Shown piece after piece: positions 1 to 11,088 of a DNA stretch of 22,764 nucleotides. The notes beneath the pieces were generated by a model, which was not told where the DNA came from, ran no database searches, and saw nothing but the letters and a program-made list of their open reading frames with translations. The position numbers were made by a program, and so were the translations under genes. How positions within the stretch are numbered: position 1 is the first letter of the stretch; the number at the start of each line of letters is the position of its first letter. The stretch is from Pelargonium cotyledonis (lineage: Eukaryota; Streptophyta; Magnoliopsida; Geraniales; Geraniaceae). The stretch covers positions 1 through 22,764 of the forward strand of contig JAYMTA010000960.1 in NCBI GenBank assembly GCA_036897625.1, given 5' to 3'.

Positions 1-244
1 AAATTAAGGGTTAAAGCCAAAACTGTGTCAAGTACAACAGAGTCAAAACCATTTAACTCAACTTTAAAATTCAAATTTTGTTTTACACCATTCGTTTAAT
101 CTTGAATTTTTTAATAAACCATTTAAAATTCAAATTAAGGTTTAAAGCCAAAACTGTGTCAAGTACAACAGAGTCAAAACCATTTAACTCAACTTTAAAA
201 TTCAAATTTTGTTTTATACCATTCGTTTAATCTTGAATTTTTTA
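1..244. repeat. 131-bp tandem duplication (two units, left one cut by window edge)
   Basis: Positions 1-131 and 132-244 are near-identical direct copies, both beginning aaattaagg and sharing the segment aactgtgtcaagtacaaca. I see only about two mismatches (g10/t141 and c/t near 86/217) before the copies diverge after the shared ttgaatttttta. The low divergence suggests a recent duplication. More units may lie to the left of the window. No coding capacity is seen. Confidence 0.9.
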
Positions 245-679
245 AAATAATCGTTCCTTCAAAAAAAGAATTTTAAAATAATTGTATCTATTTAAACTTG
301 TGAAGAAATTTCAATAATTTTTCACATGTTATACTCTTCACATGTAATTCATATGTATATTTTTTGATTCATAAGAGATAACAAGAAAATATATTATGCG
401 AAAAACTATTGTTTTTTCTTCACAATTTCAAATGAATACAATCATTTAAGTTCAAATGAATAGTAGTTGAAGAACAAAATTTGAATTTTAAAATTTAAGA
501 TAACGAATTGTTGTGTGCATACACTTTAAGAGGAGTCAAATGTAGCGAATTTTTAAATAGGGTAGTTATATATTTATTTTATATTTTTGAAAAGGGGTAG
601 TTATATATTTATAGACAAAACCACATTAAAAGTTTGTATAATTACCCATTTATTTATATAGGTATAAGATCTAATATCC
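245..679. other. AT-rich intergenic DNA without a recognisable gene
   Basis: This stretch is strongly AT-rich, with short A and T runs and a short repeat (ttatatatttat near 567-577 and again near 601-612). I find no credible ORF, tRNA or splice-supported exon in it. Confidence 0.6.
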
Positions 680-1000
680 AATTTGGTTTTTGAATCTTGT
701 ATAACCAAAAATATTCCATGAACTTTCATGTTTCATATTAATTTGATCCATGAACTCTTTTTTATTCAAAATGGTCTCTAAACTTTTCTAATGTTGACAT
801 GATTTGGTTCATGAATTTTTTATATAAGCTTTAGAGCAAATACCATTATGGGTCATGAAAGTTAAAACACTATTTTGGATCAAAAAAATTAGTAATCAAA
901 TTGGGACAAAACATGAAAATTTATAAACTATTTTTTTGTTAAAAAAAAGTTTATGAACTAGACTGGACAAAACTCTAAAGTTTCAGGACTGAATTAGTTC
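680..1000. repeat. Fold-back dispersed repeat, 'tgaactttcatgttt' type
   Basis: The left arm has ccatgaactttcatgttt near 717 and aatttgatccatgaactc near 740. The right arm has aaacatgaaaatttataaac near 910 and atcaaattgggacaaaac near 895, which read on the other strand resemble the left arm. The element therefore looks like a degenerate inverted repeat of about 300 bp. Motifs of the form 'tgaactttcgtgttttggttcaatttggtc' in shorter variants are common in plant dispersed repeats, and a related copy lies at 21815-21884. The class is unknown: it could be a MITE or part of a larger element. Exact ends and target-site duplications are not resolved. Confidence 0.5.
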
Positions 1001-1159
1001 TTTTACCGTTACAAATTGATCGGTTGGAAAAAAAAAAACCGGGCCGGGTAAACGCAGGTGGGCTCAATTTTCCAACTATTATATTTGCAGTCCTAAAACT
1101 GTGTTATGAAGCTAAAACATGGAATAATTCTTAAATATCCATAGAAGCCATCAAAGCTG

Positions 1160-1711
1160 TAGTTTTTGTTCCTTTTTCTCGGTTTGTCGCCATCAGAAAA
1201 CCATTGGAGCAGATCAGTCTCTGATTTTTATTCTTCGTTTTCCTGGTTTCCACGAGGTAATTGTGGCTCACTTGATGTGTTTATATTTTTTAATCCTTTG
1301 CTTTTGATGATTTTGAAGCATAGATTAAGTTGTCTGGTTTTATCAACTGTAAAAATAAAAATAAAAATAAAAATTACAACTTCAACTCACAAACACTATA
1401 AAAATCCTATTTTGGAAGCAAAATACGTTAACCTGATTAATTTCACCGCTGATTTTGATTAATTTGATTGCAATCTCATGTTCAACTTTTGATTATAATT
1501 TTTTGTATTTGTTTCGATTTTAAATTGCATGTTCTTAATGTTTGTTCATTATTGACAACTGGTTTCTAATTGCTTTGCTCAAGAGTCAAGATTCTTCTTT
1601 TTTCAAGAGATTATGCTCTGCAAAGTCTTAAACTTGTGTTAGTTTCTTGTAGGTAGGCTTGTTGTGTGATTTGTCATTTGATTTAGCTCTAGTTCTCACT
1701 GCATAATTCAG
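1160..1711 (+). other. Possible non-coding leader exon and 5'-UTR intron of the DUF2828-like gene
   Basis: A T-rich segment ends at cacgag|gtaatt (donor GT at 1257-1258). The next good acceptor is the T-rich tract ending ataattcag at 1711, immediately followed by the ATG at 1712. This fits a leader exon ending at 1256 and a 455-bp UTR intron. The 98-codon ORF inside the region has simple low-complexity content and no recognisable domain, so I do not call it a gene. RNA evidence would be needed to prove the leader. Confidence 0.35.
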
Positions 1712-3624
1712 ATGCATTGGGCTATACCAGCAACTAGGTGGGCAAGAGATGTGCATCGACCGAGATTTCCAAGGTTATGTACTCGTCTTTCAAACTTAAC
1801 CAAACAATATTCAATTAGCAATTGTCCTTCTTCTTCTTGTATACTTGGCCCTCCTGAAATTTATAAATCGGACCTAAGAGGGGAATCTGATAATCGTAAT
1901 TGTAATACTTTAAGCCCCATCTTGCCCTGGCAACTATCAGAGTTAGATGGTATAAGACCTCTAAATAAATGCCTTCTTTTATTTGGTGAGTGCCATATGG
2001 ATCGCAGGAAGTTTTACCAGGGCTGGGTATGCCTTTTGACCAAGTCGTGGCAATACGATTCTCTGACCACTCTCAAACTTATTGGCTTCATGAAACAGCA
2101 CACTCACACCATGAAAAATGGTAGGCAGCAATTCTATATTTCGGCTTTATGGCTTCATAGTTTTCACCCTAAGACTCTAGCATGCAATGTCAAAGTATTG
2201 TCCAAATTTGGGTGTTTAAAGGATTGGCTTGAAATTTTATATCGTATAGTGAGGGGTCCTTTTGTTCGAAATATGGAATTCATGGAAAGGAAGAGAGTTC
2301 AAAGAGAGGGACAGATAAAACTAATGGCAAGAAGAAGAGGAATTGATGATAAGATGACCAAAACAGAAGAGGAGATTGGATCTTGTTCAAGGGAGGAGAA
2401 GAGGATTCGAATGGCCAGACATGCTGTCGAACTGTATCGTTCAGATCCCTCTTATCGCCTCTTATATGACCAGATTTCTGATGTGTTTGCTGACCTTTTG
2501 AAGTCTGATCTCGAGTTTTTGGATTCCGGAGAGTTTGGGAAAATCAGTCTGGCTTCGAAATGGTGCCCCTCCCTTGACTCCTCATATGACCGTTCCACTC
2601 TTTTCTGTGAGAGTGTTGCCAGGAGGCTTTTCCCCAAATTGTCTAGTCCAGAATATAGACTCCTCGATGAGGCACATTATGCTTATAAAGTTCGAGATCG
2701 CTTGCGAAAACAAGTCCTTGTCCCACTTCGCAGAGCTCTGAAGTTGCCTGAGATTTACATGAGCAGCAATCAGTGGAGCTCGATCCCATATGATAGTGTC
2801 AGCATTACTGCCATTACAACTTACAAGAAGTTATTCATTAAGCATGACAAAGAGCGGTTCCTGCAGCATATTCAGGAAAATGCAAAGAAGCAAAAAGCAA
2901 TTAGCGGCAGAGAAAAGTTTCCCCATGAGTTAATTGGCCTCTTAGAATCAGGATATGATGTGGAGGCACAATGGAGTAAGATGGTTGAAGCCTTCTCTCA
3001 GAAAGGGAATTTTAAAAACTGCTGTGTAGTGTGTCGTACTTATAGGATGGACTGGCCATCCAAAATTTCTCTAAATATTATGTTTTCAGTTCAATTGTTG
3101 GTATCTAATCTGAGCGAAAGCCCTTGGAAGGAACTTTCCTCAAACAAATGGACGAAGAAAATGCCGAGTTCTTAGAGATTGAAGAAGGTGACCTGCAATC
3201 AAAGATGGAGTGTATTAGATCTCACGCTGTTCGTTCTAAATTTGTTTGTCTACTGGCATTGTTAGACAGGATACTAGAAACTGCTGTTAGTCATAATGTT
3301 AGCAGAGAGAAGATAGTAAGGAAGCTCTTTGTGTTGTGTGACCACATGGTCGATGAAGGATATTGATTCGGTGATTGTCAAAAAATTGAAGCAACAAGAA
3401 ACAAGTTTGAAAGTTATGGGTATGCAATGCCAGATATAGTCGTGTGGATAGATGATTCGTATGCAAGGGTAGAGCTGTGCGGTAATGGCATTATCAGAAT
3501 CTGTGGGATATGGCCGAAGATGTTTGAAGTATGGTTGGAAAAAGACGGGAAGATGGAGGAAACCACTTTGATGGAATCGCAGATTTCAGGGGAAGATTAT
3601 ATGGGACTGAAGGTGCTTGACTGA
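1712..3624 (+). pseudogene. DUF2828/DUF7788 (vWA-like) gene, decayed: MIDAS lost, frameshift, internal stop
   Basis: The first frame (1712-3175, 487 codons) matches the plant DUF2828 family from about residue 44 (ILGPPEI) onward. Landmarks are a DSLTTLKLI block near residue 116, ALWLHSFHPKTLACN near 145, the helix ELYRSDPSYRLLYDQISDVF near 240, LDEAHYAYKVRDRLRKQVLVPLR near 320, and FPHELI near 404. Family members have TROVE-like helices followed by a vWA fold opening with a DVSGSM metal-binding motif. At that place (about 3033-3050) this copy reads CRTYRM, so the metal-binding residues are gone. After LVSNLSESPWK the homology moves from frame 2 to frame 1 at about 3124-3150. It then continues as GDLQSKMECIRSH and REKIVRKLFVLCDH, hits TGA at 3364-3366, and resumes with the SYGYAMPDIVVW block to TGA at 3622-3624. 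The first 40 residues (basic, MHWAIPATRW...) look unlike the family and may be leader sequence. Family function is poorly known. A truncated 487-residue product is possible but would lack most of the vWA domain. Confidence 0.8.
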
Positions 3625-3647
3625 GCTCAGCTTAATTATTCCAGCTG

Positions 3648-3653
3648 AATAAA
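3648..3653 (+). terminator. Poly(A) signal AATAAA after the DUF2828-like locus
   Basis: A canonical AATAAA lies 24 bp past the last stop at 3622-3624 and is followed by T-rich sequence. Its position fits the 3' end of the ancestral transcript. It is a short motif in AT-rich DNA, so chance occurrence is possible. Confidence 0.4.
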
Positions 3654-3659
3654 GATGGA

Positions 3660-5084
3660 GCTTACAATAAGTCAGTAATCTATTTCTTAGCTTAATAATT
3701 TATGTATAAGATGATTTGCTTACTCCTGTTTTTACATAAACTTGTCAAGTCTTGTTTTTAACATTTTAATTTGTTCTTTTGTGTTATTTTTTACTGCTTT
3801 AGTTTGGTGAACTGAATATGAAGTTGTGTGTTTTGAATTTGTTTACATCTTTTGAAGTGTTCATATTTAGCTGGGTTTCTTGCTGCATATGGTTTTTGTT
3901 CACAGTTGGAATTGAAATATGGCATCAAAATTCTGAGTAGTTTTTGAATTGTTTTCAAAGTTATCTGATTTGATAAACGTAAGAAAAATCCAACGCGCCT
4001 CAATCGAATGACCCAACATGAATTGGTCACGTAAGTTCTAGTTCAATGTGGAGACTATGTAAGGCTAAGACCAAGCACTCACAACAAAAGAACCAAGTGC
4101 TTTGGATCGAGTTTCAATATGCTTAAACCCGAGACTTCAAAATAATCAAACATGTTTCAACCGCTTAGTCCAACATACATTAGTATGTTATATTTTGATT
4201 TACTAGCAAGAATATTAATAATAAATTACGTCAAGCCTCAATCTAACTACTTGAGCATTTTTGGATCTCAATTTAATTATGCATAAATTATCAATATATA
4301 TTTAATTGAGTTAGTGGCCTTGTTTGGCAAAAATTTTGGCAGCTGGAAGTTGTTGTCACATCAGCAAAACTTTCAGCATTATTTTGAACGTTGTTTGGAA
4401 ATAAAAAAAAATTACAGCTTCCAGCAAAACAGGAACTGTGTAGCTGGAAGATGTGATTTTCCCACAGCTAAGAATTTGATACTGCAGGATACTGTATCAG
4501 CTGCAGCAACAGAAGAAAGACCATATTGCCCTCTAACTCCATTTCACTTCCATTTTCAATTACTAACAACTCCATTAATGTAGTTTTAATAAAAATTAAA
4601 TGTATGACTTTTATGAACTAGAAAATTTTTATGAACTAGAATACTATGAATAAGACCTTATGTTAGTTATAATAATAGTAAAATGTGCAGAAGTAATAAA
4701 AATAATCATAACTAACCAATTCTTAGTTCTTAAAATACAAAGAGCCAATCATAACTAACTTTTCTCCCTAAAAAATTATAATTAAAAAAGACAAATTCAT
4801 ACGCATGTCAATTAAGTATTTTCACTTTTTATCAGTATTTTTATTTAAATAATTAAATAAATATTTAAAAAAAATTGAAATTCAAAACTGGCCATGATAT
4901 CTTCTTGATTACGAGTTATTTTTTAAAAGTTTATCTAAACACTCTCTTATTATACTCATGATTAAAGATGTGCAATTTTTTTTTTTATTTGAGGTAACAT
5001 TTATGCATAAAAATACATGTAAGCGGAACAAAAATGTTTTAAATAAATTTCGTCAAAAAAAATGTTTTAAAAAAATAATAAAAT
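3660..5084. other. AT-rich intergenic region between the DUF2828-like locus and the large gene
   Basis: I see no gene here. Content includes long A/T runs, a short direct repeat (tttatgaactagaa, twice around 4608-4640) and a moderately GC-richer island at 4314-4560 described separately. The ORFs here have no family resemblance and biased composition. Confidence 0.6.
4314..4560. mobile_element. Possible MITE-like insertion beginning ggccttgtttggcaa
   Basis: The segment starts with ggccttgtttggcaaaa, an opening often seen at the ends of small plant DNA transposons. It contains short inverted matches (cagctggaag near 4340 against cttccagc near 4420) and is less AT-rich than its surroundings. 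I did not find a convincing matching inverted terminus (ccaaacaaggcc) or a target-site duplication, so the call is tentative. Confidence 0.25.
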
Positions 5085-5302
5085 AAAATATAATTTATTA
5101 GGTGTAAAGAAAGGTCGGCATTCAAATACAAGCATGTCAAACTAGCCGTTAGCTCCGGCGACGCTCCCCATCTTCTTCTTCTTCTTCTTCGGTTTTCGAC
5201 TCTTTATTTTTTGTTTTTTGTTCCTTACTGTTCTCGACACAATTTTTTGTTTTTGGTTGCTAACTGTTTTCAACGCACATTTCTCTGCAAAACTTGCACA
5301 AA
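5085..5302 (+). promoter_or_regulatory. Likely core promoter and 5' UTR of the 22-exon gene
   Basis: A TATA-like aatataattt lies near 5088-5097. About 75 bp further on there is a pyrimidine-rich tract with a (ctt)n microsatellite at about 5170-5189, typical of plant 5' UTRs. The start codon follows at 5303. The transcription start is inferred, not seen. Confidence 0.35.
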
Positions 5303-8300
5303 ATGTTCACCGAGGGATTGGACGACAGCGCCATCAACTGGATCAAGCAGGTATCTACTACCAATACTTTTTCTTGTATAATCTCAGAAATTGAGCACGC
5401 TATCAGTATATTTTTAACGAGAAACACTGATCTGGGTTCGATTTTAGAATTTTTTATTCTGTGTTTGATGAATTTTGAATTCGTACCTAAATCTTCAGGG
5501 ATCGGAGGTAGAAGAGCCACAGGTCCGATCTCCGTTGACGGAGAAAACTTCATGTGACTCGTTTCCAAAATCTCCACTCTCCTACCACTCCTCCAATGTT
5601 TTGCCTCCACTGAAATTCCATTCTGGTTTGCTGGCAACTCATAGCTTGGTGGCTCCGTGCTTGGACGACGACGGGGACGAAGACGATGACTATGGAGATG
5701 ACGAGAGTGTAGCTTCAGTTCATTATGGAGTGGACGACAGCTACTCAGAGGGAGAGGTTTTGGGCCCTAAAGAGGTTGAGTTTTTGGAAAAACCCTTTGT
5801 GCACAACTATGATGAAGAGGAGATATTTGGGGTTAAAGCCAGCAAAAGCTTCAATGCTTGTAAGGACACGGGATTGAACGGTGCTGGAGGGATATCGAGA
5901 GGGTTGCTGAAGGAGGGCCTCAGAATTGAAGTTCCAGACAATATCAGGAGATACACAGATGGTGAATTTGGTATCAAGAAATGTGTGCAGAAAAACTCAA
6001 CACCTGCTGGTGGCAGCACTCGGCTCAGGGAACGAGTTCTCCTTCGAGATTTGCAAGTAATAATTGATGCCCATTTTTCAGTTTTGTAATGATTTAATTT
6101 GGGCTTATGTCAAAATAAGTATCTTTGTAATTATGAATTTATACTGGTGTTGATCTTGTTATTTGTGATAATGATCAGGGTACTCCAAGTTGTGGCCCGA
6201 GCACACTCAAAGATTCGGTGGACTTGGGAACTCCGAGTGCTCCTCCTATTTTTGATGTTGGACATGAAGGAGAGGGCTTAGAGGTTGAAGATGAGCAGCT
6301 GATAGCTTCTGAAGTGGAAATTGAACAAAGCGACAATGGGGTCTGGACAGCAAGTAACTTAGCAGACTTTGACCAGAGTAAAGAACGTTTAGCAGATTGC
6401 AGAGCACAATTTCCAGAAATGACTGAACCTACTGAAAGGTTTGATTTATTTGAATTTGACTGTCAAGACACTTTGTTAGTCTTTTTATTCCAATATTCCC
6501 CATACAAATTGTAAAGTTTCATGACATTTATTTACAGAACAAGTGTCACCATCCCACGGGAACTAGCAGAAGAAAAAATCTCTTACTGGAAAACCAACCC
6601 AATGGATGATTCTTCCTACAACACCAGGTACAAATTGTGTCTAAGCTTATCTGGTAGTAATCAAATGGTTGCTTATTTCTGAAACTATAGTAGTGAAGTT
6701 GTACTGCTCTATTTTCAAAGATAATCGCAAATGTTGCTACTAGGAGAAAAGCTGTGTTTCTTGTCTTCACCTATTAATTAATTACATGAACTTATGAGTC
6801 GTAGAATTTTGTGAAACACTTATGCCAGCTAAGTTCTTGGATCATTATATTGGCCATTTTTTGTTGGTGGTCTTTTTGAGGGGTTTCCACTTCAGATAAG
6901 AGTTTTCATTTATTCGGTTGTGCATGCATGTCATGTTGTAGGAAGTAATATTTCATGTGCACACATCCATGAACTAGAAAATCTAAAATGTTTTTCTTCT
7001 CATGGTATTGCAGTGGCCAATATGCCTGGAAGACTCTAGTGGCTTATGATGCATGCATTCGATTATGTCTACATGCTTGGGCAAGAGGCTGCACAGAGGC
7101 CCCTGAGTTTCTACGTGATGAGTGTCTGATTCTTCGCAGCGCCTTTGGGTATGCTACTTTGTACTTTCTTCTCCTATGATTATGATAAAATCAAGATACT
7201 TATGAGTTATAATGTTCTTTTAAGTTCCATAGCATGTTCTTAGTTTGAATGAGATCTCTTTCATGTTCTGTTTCTTAGACTACACAAGTTCTTGTTGCAA
7301 CCAAGAGGTGTGCGAACAGTTGAGGGGAGGACTAGTAAGAGTGTGGAGCAAACATGCCCTCCAAAGGCAAAGAAGGTGCTTGGAAAGATTAGAGTGGAAG
7401 GTAAGGTCTTAAGGTCATATTGGTACAACAAGTAGTAGTTAAATGTATAGAGAAATACACTTGGATCAGTTTCATCATATTCCAATTAATTTGCTGGCTC
7501 TCTCTGTAAGGTAACTTTGGTTTGTGGTTCAGTAATCGACTTCTTTCTTTGTTGAAGGTACACATGGTGATGCATATCTTGATAATATGTCATAATAGTT
7601 ATAATTAATGAGGAAAAGAATTTGTTTATGTATCATAATTCTGATTATATCCTCATCTTTCTCCAAACAATTCAAAGTTGAAAACCATTTGAATATTCTT
7701 TTGCATTTTTTTAATTGTTAATTATGTGTACACTAAGGTGTAATTGTTTGGTGATAACAGTGAAGAAACTTCGAGTAATACCAAGGCGGAAACTCAAGAG
7801 TACATACTCGCAACGAGGGGGAATTTATATTCAAGCTGGGGCAGAATACGTCCGTCAAGTTTCATCAATGGTTAAATCCGGCATAAATTCTCTTAAGCTC
7901 CCCTCAATTTCAATGACATGTGAAGGTTTGTTCGCCTCACAATACATATGTAGTTTGCCTGTCAGTGTAATGATAAATCTAGTTTTAAGCTTAAAGACAT
8001 TGTCATGATCCAACTGGTTTTAAGCTTAATGTTGAGATTGTACTCAACAGAAATATGTGAGAATTTTTTTTAGTAGGTCCTTTTATAACTTTATCAATGC
8101 AAATTTGTATCTCAAAGGTCAAATGGTAATATACAGTGTATTGGTTGGATCTTGGATGGGTTGAATGGTTGTTGCCATTTTATGTGAATCAATTATATAT
8201 GTATCCCATACATATTATAATGACTAAAAATCTAAATCATCATTGTTGGTTCTGGTAGATGATTAAAATTTGTCTCTTAATATTTGCAGAGTCGCTTTCA

Positions 8301-11052
8301 TGCATATGTCAACTGAAGAGTGCCACAGAAGATGTTCAGTTTGAACCAGGCTCGTCCATTTGCTTACACCCAGGAAGTGGCGAGTATCATGACTTGTGAG
8401 TTTTCTATATAATTTTCAACTAAGGCCTGTGGTATATGATTGAGGGGATCTTCTGATTGTTTTGTTTTTCTGTTTGTTCTCATATAAATGATTGAAATTT
8501 CTGTGACTTCATGGAATGGATAAGGGGCATAATTTCTAGAAAATAAAAGGAAAAATCGTTAAAGTTTATACTGTGTAGTAAACTCAACAGAAAGTTAGCA
8601 TTTTACTTATAAATGTTCAGTGTCCAATATTGTTGACTTCTATATCGGAAAAAAAATGTACTGTGGGGTCCTCAAGTGGAGGGAACTTAATGTTCAGTAG
8701 CTTATGTTATATGCCAAATATCTTACAATGTCATTGTAATTTCAGTTTCCCAGAGAGCCAAGCGGATGCTCTTCTGGTAGAACTCCAAGATGCCAAAAAA
8801 TCTGTTCAAGGTCGAGTGACGATTCCGATCTCATCCTTGACTGATAATCCGGTATGCATATTTCTCAATTTTGTGTAGTATTAGGTATTTAATTTATAGT
8901 TTTAAATATCCTAACATTACCCTATTCACGTATCATTCGATATGATTCCCCAAACTATCCAGAGTGATAGAATTCGATGGTGGCCCATATACCATGATGA
9001 TCAAGAATGTGTAGGCAAGATCCAGCTTTCAATTGGTAGTACAGTTACGAGTGATGAGACGGATCAAATAAAGGTTCGAAAACTATATCTAGCTGAGTAG
9101 AACCTTTTATTCTAACAACATGGGGTTTTACTTCTGTTTATTAGTAAAATAAGGAAAGGTTATTATTGCGCTCCACTTTTATAGTATGCATGTCATGTGT
9201 CACAATGAGCATCTCCAAATTTTCATTAATGCTTTTTCGTATATTACAGAGTGGGCCTGTTGTGGAAACACTAGCCTATGATTTATTATTGGAGGCTGGT
9301 ATGCGCGCACAACACTTCCATTCTCGAAACTTGGGGTTACATGGACCTTGGAAGTGGTTGTTGACTGAGTTTGCGGACTATTATGGAGTTTCAGATTCAT
9401 ATACTGCACTGAGGTACGTAATGTTGTATACCTTTTCAAGCCTGCGCCTATAATTTAGATTAGGCTTCCTTCCTTTAAAAATTATTTATTTATGCTTACT
9501 TTGAGTTTCATTGTAGATATCTTTCACATGTCATGAATGTGGCAACTCCTACAAAAGACTGCTTAGAGCTTGTGCATGAATTACTTGTTCCCATAAGAAA
9601 GGCTAGGAGTGAGAAAACTTTGACTAGACAAGAGGTAAGCCCCCTCTCAAAGAGGACCCATATAGTACTTCTCAGTTTTGTTGTTGGTTGACTTTGTCCC
9701 AAGAGAATTTCTTAATCATTTCTTTCTGACCAGTTACAGTGGCATAATTTTCTTTCTTGCAGAAAAGTATATTATTAGATTGTGAAATGCAAATTGAGAG
9801 GTTATTGGCAAATGTCTTTGAGAACTACAAATCATTAGATGAAAACTCTCCTTCAGGATTGGCGGATTTGTTTGGTCCCGTGCGAGAGACTGTGGCACCA
9901 GCTCTAGCTCCTGCTGTCCAAGTCTTTACCCTCCTTCATGATATACTTGCTCTAGATTCACAGACTATGCTGAAAAACTATTTACAGGTAAGTTCAGTTT
10001 TTTGTTTCCTTGTGCAGTTTGTGTTGATATATCAATCAAAATAAAACATATTGCGAAACTCTTACAGACAGCTGCAAAGAAAAGATGTCGCAAACACATG
10101 GCAGAGACGGATGAGTTTGTGTCAGGCAACTCTGAAGGGTTCCTAATGGACCACATTACCATCTCCACAGCGTATTTAAAGATGAAGAATCTTTGTGTAA
10201 ATATAAGCAATGAAATTCAGGCAGACATCAAGATCCACAACCAGGATGTACTCCCGAGGTATTGGCATCTATGCCTCTGATCTTTGCTACTAAAACACAC
10301 CATAATTTTCGCCCCACAAAAGCATAGTATAATTTCTAAATAGACAACTAGTTACATAATGTCAGAGTTTCAGGTTCACCAGATACATGTCAAGACTAAG
10401 TTCAAATCATATTATCCATCTCCTCCTGACACATTCCTTTGTTTCCAGTTCAATTGACTTGTCAAACATAGCAGCTGCTGTTTACAGCACTGAGCTGTGT
10501 AACAGATTGAGAGACTTCCTTGCTGCATGCCCTCCATCTAGTCCACTCCCACATGTAAATGACCTTTTAATAGCAACTGCTGACTTTGAGAGGGATCTCG
10601 GGTTATGGAATATCAGGTTTGTGGAATAAACTGAAGTAGAGCTATAATATCCTACTGTAGAAGTTGATGTTTTCTTTTTGACACTGTTCTGTATGCTTCA
10701 GTTTAGTGCAGGGTGGTGTAGACTCGAGGAATTTGTTTCATGACTACATTAAGTTGTGGATACAGGATATGGAACTTAACTTACTTGATCTTTGCAAAGC
10801 AGAGAAGGTACTTTTATTGTCACTGATGTATAATTGAGATAATTATATTTAATTTCTCTCTCAAAATTCAGAGTGCATATTCTGTGATGGCCTGTTGCAG
10901 GTGCCTTGGTCTGGAGTGACAACTAATCATTCCACATCACCATTTGCTGAGGACATGTACGAAAAGATTAAAGATAATCTTACTGAGTATGGAGTCGTCA
11001 TCAATAGATGGCCTCAGTATTCACTGATTTTGGAAACGGTAAGAACTATCAT

Positions 11053-11088
<36 letters not shown>

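Noticed and set aside
1..244. Repeat array as a CRISPR-like structure
   Set aside because: The units are long direct duplications without spacers, in plant nuclear DNA.
1166..1462. 98-codon + strand ORF before the DUF2828-like locus
   Set aside because: It is low complexity (KIKIKIKI run), spans a probable donor site and has no recognisable domain.
3016..3180. Small intron that would repair the DUF2828 frame and bypass the lost vWA motif
   Set aside because: No GT-AG pair here restores both the DVSGSM motif and the downstream frame, and the stop at 3364 would remain.
5260..5637. 125-codon minus-strand ORF over exons 1-2 of the 22-exon gene
   Set aside because: It is antisense to coding exons and an intron, and has no family resemblance.
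10064..10075. Tandem acceptors (cagacag) at exon 14 as an alternative splice pair
   Set aside because: The second AG is 4 nt downstream and would shift the frame. The first gives an uninterrupted conserved product.
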